49,832 bases of DNA from an uncultured Alphaproteobacteria bacterium. GTDB lineage: Bacteria > Pseudomonadota > Alphaproteobacteria > Caulobacterales > Aquidulcibacteraceae. Positions 44,463 to 49,832 of the stretch are shown in pieces. The stretch lies in the NCBI GenBank assembly GCA_902826245.1, contig CADEEA010000019.1, positions 1 to 49,832 on the forward strand, given 5' to 3'. The notes beneath the pieces were generated by a model. That model did not search any database, was not told the DNA's origin, and saw nothing but the letters and a program-made list of their open reading frames with translations. Both the position numbers and the translations under genes were made by a program. The first letter of the stretch is position 1, and every line of letters begins with the position of its first letter.

Positions 44463-46727
44463 TCACAGCGAAAAACCGTGCTTTTCGGCGATTTCAACAA
44501 GCTGACCGCGCGCGCTGGCGCCACTGCCGGTAAGGATAGGCTCAATCGCGCGCGCGGCGGCGCGAGCGTCCATTGAGAGCACAAGGCGCTTGATCGGGCC
44601 GACGCCGCTGGCCGGCATGGAAAGCCGGCGAAACCCGAGGGCGATGAACGCCAACGCTTCCAGTGGCTTGCCAGCCGCCTCGCCGCAAATGGATATTTGC
44701 AGGCCGGCAGCGTCGGCGTCCTCGCGAATGCGGCGCAGGAACCGCAAGGCCGGCGCGCTGAGGATATCGTAGCGGTCAGCCACGCGCTCGTTGCCGCGAT
44801 CGGCGGCGAAAAAATACTGCATCAGGTCGTTGGTGCCGATCGAGAGGAAGTCGGCGCGGCCCTTCAGTTCCGGCACAGCCCAAGCCAACGAAGGCGCCTC
44901 CACCATGGCGCCAACCTCCACTTTGGCCGGGGCCTCCCCGCCGCGCCGGGTGCGCCAGGACAACTCAAGTTCGACGAGCGCCCTCGCGGCGTCGAACTCG
45001 GCAACCGTGGTGACCAGCGGAAACATGATCCGCAGGCGTCGCCCGGCGCCTGCCCGGATCAGTGCGCGGAGCTGGTATCGCAGCAAGGCGGGACGATCGA
45101 GCCCGATCCTGAGCGCCCGCCAGCCCAGCGCCGGGTTCTCTTCGCGTTCGGCCTCCACGTAGGGCAACACTTTGTCCCCGCCGAGGTCGAGCGTTCGGAA
45201 GGTGACGGGGCGCTCGCCCGCTTGCTTCAGGACGTCGGAATAGAGTTGTTCCTGGCTTGCGAGCCTCGGCATGGTCTCGGAAACCATGAACTGGAACTCG
45301 GTGCGGAACAGGCCGACGCCCTCGGCGCCGACCTCGTCGAGATGATGCACGTCAAGCGCAAGGCCGGCATTGAGCAGCAAGGTAATCCGTTCGCCGTCGT
45401 GCGTGATCGCAGGCGTGTCCCTGAAGCGCGCGAATTCCGCCGCGCGTTCCGATCTCAGGGCGAGACGCTGCTCGTAAGCCTTCACCACCGAGCGTTCGGG
45501 TCGCAACCGCACCTCGCCGCGCTCGCCATCCAGAATGACAGCATCGCCCGCTTCCACCCGCGACAGCAATCCCGGCAATAGGCCCACCATTGGCAAGCCC
45601 AACGCCCGCGCCACGATTGCAGCGTGCGAGGTGCTGCCCCCGCCCTCAAGCGCCACGCCGGCAAGCCGCCCTGCGCCGTAATCAAGTAATTCTGCAGGCC
45701 CGAGGTCACGCGCGATCAGGATGGCGTTGTCAGGCAGGCTTCGAGGCCCGCCCTCGTCCTCGCCAGCGAGCGCGCGCAACAGGCGGTTGTCCAGATCTTC
45801 GAGGTCTTGCATGCGCTCGCGGAAGTGGTGATCGCGTGCAGCGTTCAGCTTGGCGCGGTGTTCGCCGCGCACGCGCTCAACCGCTGCTTCCGCCGCGAGG
45901 CCCGCGCCGACGCCGTGGCGCAACTTCGCTTCCCAGTTTGGGTCATTGGCCAGCATCACGAACGTCTCAAACACATCGCGCGATACCCCGGATATGCGGC
46001 CCGCCTCTCCTTCCAACATGCGCACCAGCGTCCCGCGCACCTGGGCGAGCGCGTGGGCGAGACGCTCCTCCTCCCTGGCAGGGTCGTCGGCGATAACGCG
46101 GCCGAGCGGCGCGTGCGGCTCGTGCATCACCGCCACGCCAATGACGATCCCTTCCGACAGCGACTTGCCGAGACTAAGCTCCGGTCGGCTCGGGCGGGCT
46201 TCCACCTCGGCGATCTCGGAAAGGTCGCCGAACGCGTTCGCGGCCACCATTTCCGCCAACACCATGGCGATGGTCTGCAGCGCCTCCACTTCGTCGTCGC
46301 CGTAAAGGCGCTCGACACGGTTTTGCACAACAAGCACGCCAAACGTTCGTTCCGAGCGCACGATCGGGACGCCGAGGAACGAGTGGAACGCCTCTTCGCC
46401 GGTCTCCGGGCGGTAGGCGAAGCGCTCGTGGGCGGGGGCGTCGGCGATGTTCAGCGGCTGCGCTGCTTCCGCCACCATGCCGACGAGACCTTCTCCTAGC
46501 TTCAGTCGGGTCCTGTGCACCGCCTGGCGTTCGAGCCCTTCGGTGGCGAACAATTCGTGGAAGGGCCCGCGCGTGAGGTAGATGGAGCACACGTCGGCGA
46601 CCATGGTCGAGGCGATCATGGCGACCAGCTGATCCAGGCGCATTTGCGCTGAATCCGCCGCCCCCATGATCTCGCGCAATTTGCGCAGCAGTATCCGAGA
46701 CCCGCCGAGATTTGCTGGGCCGACCAT
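44463..46727 (-). CDS. ptsP: phosphoenolpyruvate-protein phosphotransferase PtsP (EI-Ntr)
   Basis: 754 residues from ATG 46727. It is enzyme I of the nitrogen phosphotransferase relay, passing phosphate from PEP to NPr. The N-terminal GAF domain (about 25-165, starting RLDQLVAMIASTMVADVCSI) distinguishes it from sugar-PTS enzyme I and senses glutamine/2-oxoglutarate in relatives. An HPr-binding helical domain follows (about 185-340). The phosphorylated residue is H368 in GGGSTSHAAIVARA. The PEP-binding barrel contains GLFRTEFQFM, LDLGGDKVLPY, GTNDLMQYFFAADR and the catalytic Cys in ISICGEAAGKP. It is 17 bases downstream of lysC. Confidence 0.95.
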   Translation of the reverse strand: MVGPANLGGSRILLRKLREIMGAADSAQMRLDQLVAMIASTMVADVCSIYLTRGPFHELFATEGLERQAVHRTRLKLGEGLVGMVAEAAQPLNIADAPAHERFAYRPETGEEAFHSFLGVPIVRSERTFGVLVVQNRVERLYGDDEVEALQTIAMVLAEMVAANAFGDLSEIAEVEARPSRPELSLGKSLSEGIVIGVAVMHEPHAPLGRVIADDPAREEERLAHALAQVRGTLVRMLEGEAGRISGVSRDVFETFVMLANDPNWEAKLRHGVGAGLAAEAAVERVRGEHRAKLNAARDHHFRERMQDLEDLDNRLLRALAGEDEGGPRSLPDNAILIARDLGPAELLDYGAGRLAGVALEGGGSTSHAAIVARALGLPMVGLLPGLLSRVEAGDAVILDGERGEVRLRPERSVVKAYEQRLALRSERAAEFARFRDTPAITHDGERITLLLNAGLALDVHHLDEVGAEGVGLFRTEFQFMVSETMPRLASQEQLYSDVLKQAGERPVTFRTLDLGGDKVLPYVEAEREENPALGWRALRIGLDRPALLRYQLRALIRAGAGRRLRIMFPLVTTVAEFDAARALVELELSWRTRRGGEAPAKVEVGAMVEAPSLAWAVPELKGRADFLSIGTNDLMQYFFAADRGNERVADRYDILSAPALRFLRRIREDADAAGLQISICGEAAGKPLEALAFIALGFRRLSMPASGVGPIKRLVLSMDARAAARAIEPILTGSGASARGQLVEIAEKHGFSL

Positions 46728-46744
46728 TCGCCTCTTTCTTCCTC

Positions 46745-48007
46745 CTACGCCACGTCCAGCCCATAGGCGCTATGCAGCGCCCGCACCGCAAGCTCGGTGT
46801 AGGCGGCGTCGATCAAAACCGAGATTTTGATCTCGGAAGTGGCGATGGCTTCGATATTGACGCCTTTTTGTGCAAGCGCTGCGAACATTGTGCGCGCAAC
46901 CCCCGCCTGGCTGCGCATGCCGATGCCAATGACCGAGACTTTGGCGACATCACGGCGAAGGTGGATTTCCTCAACGCCGATCTGTTCGCGCGCCTCAGCG
47001 ATCGTTTCGGAAGCGCGCTGAGCATCCCTGTCGGGGCAGGTAAATAGCATGTTCTGGCGTCCAGCCTGGCGCGCCTCGGTCTGCACGATCATGTCTACAT
47101 TGATATTGGCGTCCGCCAATTTTGTGAAAATCTCTGCCGCAGCGCCGGGGCGATCGGCGACGCCGAGCAGCGAAATCTTCGCCTCGTCGCGCGAATAGGC
47201 GATGCCGGATACGATTTGTTTTTCCACGATCTGGTCCTCAGGGCAAAGCAAAGTTCCTGGATTCGCCGCGCCTGGCTCGGCGAAGCTGGAAAGTACGCGC
47301 ACTGGTACGCGCCGGGCGAAGGCGAGTTCGACGGAACGCGTCTGCAACACTTTGGCGCCGAGGGACGCCATTTCGAGCATCTCTTCGTAGCAGATTTTGT
47401 CCAATCGCCGCGCCTTCGGCACGATGCGCGGATCGGTAGTGTAGACCCCATCCACATCGGTGTAGATGTCGCATCGTTCAGCCCCGAGTGCTGCTGCAAC
47501 CGCGACCGCTGAAGTGTCCGATCCCCCGCGCCCGAGTGTCGAGATGCGCCCCTCCGCGGTGACGCCTTGGAACCCTGGAATGATGGCGACGCACCCAGCG
47601 TCGATGGATGCCGCGAGCGCCTCGGTTTCAACGTCGAGGACACGCGCCTTCGAATGAGCGGCGTCGGTGCGGAATGGAATTTGCCAATTCTGCCACGAGC
47701 GGGCTGGCACGCCGATGCGACGCAGCGCCAGAGCGAGCAGCCCAGTCGTTGCCTGTTCCCCGCTGGCGACAACCACATCGTACTCGTCGTTGAAATCGTC
47801 ACCCGCAAGCGGCGCCTTATTGCCGCCTTCTCCAGCCGCCGCGCGCGCGAGCGCCACCAGCCGGTCGGTCTCGCCGGCCATCGCCGACACCACGACAGCC
47901 AGGCCACGCCCCGGCTTGCGTTCGGCCGCCACCAGGCGCGCGACGCGGGCTATCCGCTCCACGTCGCCCACGGACGTGCCGCCAAATTTCATGACCAGTC
48001 GAGACAT
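46745..48007 (-). CDS. lysC: aspartate kinase
   Basis: 420 residues. It phosphorylates aspartate at the head of the lysine, threonine, methionine and diaminopimelate pathway. MKFGGTSVGDVERIARVA is the kinase N-terminal signature; ISTLGRGGSDTSAVAVAAAL and CDIYTDVDGVYTTDPRIV are core motifs. Two C-terminal ACT domains follow (about 265-410) for feedback inhibition, the second with SQAGVARTMFAALAQKGVNI. The length is that of the alphaproteobacterial single aspartokinase. It faces the divergent ubiG across 77 bases; the gap is too small for a lysine riboswitch. Confidence 0.96.
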   Translation of the reverse strand: MSRLVMKFGGTSVGDVERIARVARLVAAERKPGRGLAVVVSAMAGETDRLVALARAAAGEGGNKAPLAGDDFNDEYDVVVASGEQATTGLLALALRRIGVPARSWQNWQIPFRTDAAHSKARVLDVETEALAASIDAGCVAIIPGFQGVTAEGRISTLGRGGSDTSAVAVAAALGAERCDIYTDVDGVYTTDPRIVPKARRLDKICYEEMLEMASLGAKVLQTRSVELAFARRVPVRVLSSFAEPGAANPGTLLCPEDQIVEKQIVSGIAYSRDEAKISLLGVADRPGAAAEIFTKLADANINVDMIVQTEARQAGRQNMLFTCPDRDAQRASETIAEAREQIGVEEIHLRRDVAKVSVIGIGMRSQAGVARTMFAALAQKGVNIEAIATSEIKISVLIDAAYTELAVRALHSAYGLDVA

Positions 48008-48084
48008 TTCGGCGCGCCCTTAGCATGCTCCGCCCAAAGGCGATATGGCTTGACCGGCGCCGTGCCCGCCCCGAGATGTGACCC

Positions 48085-48816
48085 ATGCCGGATGCGTCCC
48101 TCGACCCCGTCGAAATCAAGAAATTCAGCGCCTTGGCTGCCGAGTGGTGGAACCCCGCCGGCCCGTTTGGCGCCTTACACCGGCTCAACCCGGTGCGCCT
48201 CGGCTTCATCCGCGATCTCGCACGTCGACACTTCTCCACAAACGCTGTTAAACCGCTCGCGGGTCTGAGGGCGCTCGATCTCGGCTGCGGCGGCGGCCTG
48301 GTTTCGGCGCCGCTGGCGCGCATGGGCGCGTCGGTAACCGGAGTTGACGCTTCGCCCGAGGCGGTCGGCGCTGCGCGCGCTTATGCCAAGCAAGCTACGC
48401 TACCCATCGACTTCGAGTGCGCGACGGCTGAGGCCCTGGCCGCACGAGGCGAACGCTTCGATCTTGTGGCGGCGCTCGAGATTATCGAGCACGTGGCGGA
48501 TGTGGGCGCTTTTTTGGGTTCCGCATCAGCGCTGGTGAAGCCTGGCGGACTGATCGTGCTCTCCACCATCAATCGCACGCCCAAGGCGCGCGCGCTTGCG
48601 ATTGTCGGGGCCGAGCGCATTCTGCAATGGGCGCCCGCAGGCGCCCATGATTACGACAAGCTCGTCAAGCCGGAGGAAATTCGCGCCGGGTCGCCTGACA
48701 TTCTGTGGGAGGCGCCGGTGGGGATCACGTACAACCCGCTGGGCAAGGGCTGGACGCTATCAGGCGATACGGACGTCAATTATCTCATTGCTGGGCGGAA
48801 GCCGAGCTCGCCCTGA
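48085..48816 (+). CDS. ubiG: bifunctional 2-polyprenyl-6-hydroxyphenol methylase / 3-demethylubiquinol O-methyltransferase UbiG
   Basis: 243 residues, E. coli UbiG length. It does both O-methylations of ubiquinone synthesis using S-adenosylmethionine, supplying the quinone used by the complex I encoded in this window. The N-terminal EIKKFSALAAEWWNPAGPFG then ALHRLNPVRLGFI is the UbiG-specific entry. The Rossmann-like SAM site is ALDLGCGGGLVSAPLARMGA; VTGVDASPE gives the ribose-binding acid, and VAALEIIEHVADVGAFL is motif II. The C-terminus has GITYNPLGKGWTLSGDTDVN. The divergence from lysC is conserved in alphaproteobacteria. Confidence 0.96.
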   Translation: MPDASLDPVEIKKFSALAAEWWNPAGPFGALHRLNPVRLGFIRDLARRHFSTNAVKPLAGLRALDLGCGGGLVSAPLARMGASVTGVDASPEAVGAARAYAKQATLPIDFECATAEALAARGERFDLVAALEIIEHVADVGAFLGSASALVKPGGLIVLSTINRTPKARALAIVGAERILQWAPAGAHDYDKLVKPEEIRAGSPDILWEAPVGITYNPLGKGWTLSGDTDVNYLIAGRKPSSP

Positions 48817-48884
48817 CGTGGCGCCGGCTAAGCCCCATGCGTCGGCGGCGGCGCCGCGCTGCAACCGGTAGCGGAGGCGCGTTA

Positions 48885-48959
48885 TAGTGTGGCTGATGAA
48901 TCTGAAATTCGCTCAGCGCTTGCCATCATGATCTTGCGAATTTCAGATTCGCCACACTA
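48885..48959. mobile_element. 75-bp MITE-like hairpin element bounded by TA
   Basis: The left arm TAGTGTGGC(TGAT)GAATCTGAAATTCGC (48885-48912) pairs with the right arm GCGAATTTCAGATTC then GCCACACTA (48936-48959). Apart from a 4-base insertion (TGAT) on the left, all 24 positions match. The ends begin and finish with TA, as expected for an element inserted at a TA target. It sits directly before the MAPEG gene's ribosome binding site. No transposase. Confidence 0.65.
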
Positions 48960-48971
48960 GGGAGGATTTCC

Positions 48972-49364
48972 ATGCTTGTACCTATCACTGCGCTTTACGC
49001 CGCTCCGCTCGCGCTTGTCGGCCTCGTGCTCGCCGCGCGCGCCGGCGCACAACGCGGCAAACTGAAAATCGCCGTCGGCGACGGCGGCCATGACCAATTG
49101 CTCCAGAACGCCCGCGCGCACGCGAATTACACCGAATATGTGCCGCTGATCCTGGTGCTGATGGCGCTGCTCGAATTGAACGGCGCCGGCGCGGGCTGGC
49201 TGCATTCGATAGGCGGCGGCCTGCTGGCTGCGCGAATCGCGCACCCGTTTGGGATTGGCAGCGTCTCCAGCCCCGCGCGCTTTTTCGGTGCGGCGTTGAC
49301 CATGCTGGCGCTGCTGGCGTGCATCGTACTGCTGGGGATGCAGAGCTACGGCGCCATGATGTAG
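48972..49364 (+). CDS. MAPEG family membrane protein
   Basis: 130 residues from ATG 48972 with GGAGG upstream (48961-48965). Four hydrophobic segments are visible: about 1-21, 54-74, 77-95 and 102-124. RAHANYTEYVPLILVLMALL is the MAPEG (membrane-associated eicosanoid and glutathione metabolism) signature, and GRL(L)AARIAHPFGI-like residues near position 90 continue the pattern. Bacterial members are often glutathione-linked or of unknown activity; the substrate cannot be told. Its 5' region is taken up by the hairpin element, which may carry or disrupt its promoter. Confidence 0.87.
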   Translation: MLVPITALYAAPLALVGLVLAARAGAQRGKLKIAVGDGGHDQLLQNARAHANYTEYVPLILVLMALLELNGAGAGWLHSIGGGLLAARIAHPFGIGSVSSPARFFGAALTMLALLACIVLLGMQSYGAMM

Positions 49365-49832
49365 ACGCGCCAAAATCCCGGTCGGCTTGGCGCTTCCGGT
49401 TCGGCTTTTTTCCAGGCTCTCGAATTCAGGAGAGCGGGGCGCGCTGCAAGCTGAGCGCTCGAGTAGAGAATTTTGGTTTGCGCTTGTCGCACGCCCCACG
49501 CGGAATGTTGTTCGTCCGGCGCAGCCGAGAGGCGTTCGAGAACCGCCCGGGGGGCCATACGTTTCGGAGACGGGAGTTCGATGATCAGGGTCTCCTCCCC
49601 TTCGATCATCCCCGCGACGCTGGGGTTCCGGGCCGGCTTTAGCGCCTTGTCTGCGTTCCCGGTCGATGCGCGGCGAGAGCACCAAACTCTCTGCCGGGGC
49701 CTTCGGGTTTCCTTTCGCTTCCCGAAGCTGCGGCCTCATGAGCGTCGCCGCCCCAAGTCCGCATCGCATTCAATCCGCGTCTCGTCCGCGTTTGGCTTGG
49801 TGCACTCAATCGCCTCCTGTAGCCGAGACAAG
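49365..49832. other. 468-bp right-end stretch without a convincing gene
   Basis: Several short open frames exist on both strands but none shows a recognisable family, good start or length. On the minus strand a frame open at the window edge (to TGA at 49738-49736) reads about 31 protein-like residues, including LQEAIECTKPNADETR, and could be the tail of a gene beyond the edge; in the same frame a later open stretch from 49609 (MIEGEETLIIELPSPKR) follows. A hairpin with arms GATGATC/GATCATC lies at 49580-49610. Confidence 0.4.
49367..49411 (+). terminator. weak candidate terminator after the MAPEG gene
   Basis: GCGCCAA (49367-49373) pairs with TTGGCGC (49387-49393) and a CTTTTTT run follows at 49405-49411. 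The stem is short and the T-run starts 12 bases away, so this is only a candidate. Confidence 0.25.

Noticed and set aside
48050..48078. TTGACC-17-GAGATG as a ubiG promoter
   Set aside because: The -35 is acceptable but the -10 match is poor and it would leave no leader before the ATG.
48957..49769. 270-codon open frame on the minus strand over the MAPEG gene
   Set aside because: The plus-strand MAPEG protein has a clear family signature and ribosome binding site; the minus frame has neither.
1..49832. CRISPR arrays, tRNA/rRNA genes, prophage or complete insertion sequences
   Set aside because: I looked through all intergenic gaps and saw no regularly spaced repeats, cloverleaf patterns, transposase or phage proteins.

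Overview
The window reads as a chromosomal segment of a GC-rich alphaproteobacterium. The evidence is the gene content (LpxI rather than LpxH, a proton-pumping NADH dehydrogenase of alphaproteobacterial size, a DnaE with a degraded PHP motif, EI-Ntr/PtsP) and gene orders that are textbook for this class. A Caulobacterales/Hyphomonadaceae-like host is the best guess, but the family cannot be fixed from sequence reading alone. Almost everything is coded on the minus strand, with many 1-4 base stop/start overlaps, so the window is essentially a few long operons read right to left.

Reading with the minus strand, positions 48007-42225 carry lysC (aspartokinase), ptsP (EI-Ntr), a RodZ-like HTH membrane protein and ispG. 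Next, 41931-32341 holds the second half of the complex I operon (nuoG-H-I-J-K-L-M-N); nuoA-F are not upstream, where ispG lies instead. The same run continues without large gaps through birA, coaX, rnj (RNase J), mce, a DUF1467 gene, proS, lolC, lolD and dnaE (32332-21152). The proS here is the archaeal/eukaryotic-like form, sitting in the slot where alphaproteobacteria usually carry a bacterial-type proS.

Between dnaE and rpsB lies an accessory block (21058-13602). It holds three exported amidohydrolase-superfamily genes on the minus strand. One of them lacks the HxH metal motif and is translationally coupled to one that has it. On the plus strand is a two-gene set: a saccharopine-dehydrogenase-fold enzyme and an ALDH7/AmaB aldehyde dehydrogenase, which fits lysine breakdown through aminoadipate semialdehyde.

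From 13374 down to 1 runs the classic translation-to-envelope operon rpsB-tsf-pyrH-frr-uppS-cdsA-dxr-rseP-bamA-ompH-lpxD-fabZ-lpxA-lpxI (lpxI cut by the window edge). It joins translation factors, isoprenoid and undecaprenyl carrier synthesis, phospholipid synthesis, outer-membrane protein assembly and lipid A synthesis. Strong hairpins sit in several of its gaps, most strikingly just before lpxD.

The right end has ubiG and a MAPEG-family gene on the plus strand, and a roughly 470-base tail with no convincing gene. At least five different inverted-repeat elements occupy intergenic gaps (24655-24730, 26716-26818, 41948-41995, 43383-43482, 48885-48959). I see no tRNA, rRNA, CRISPR array, complete insertion sequence or phage gene. 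No wholly new multi-gene system is evident; the best leads are the proS displacement, the amidohydrolase pair, the split nuo operon and the intergenic hairpins.
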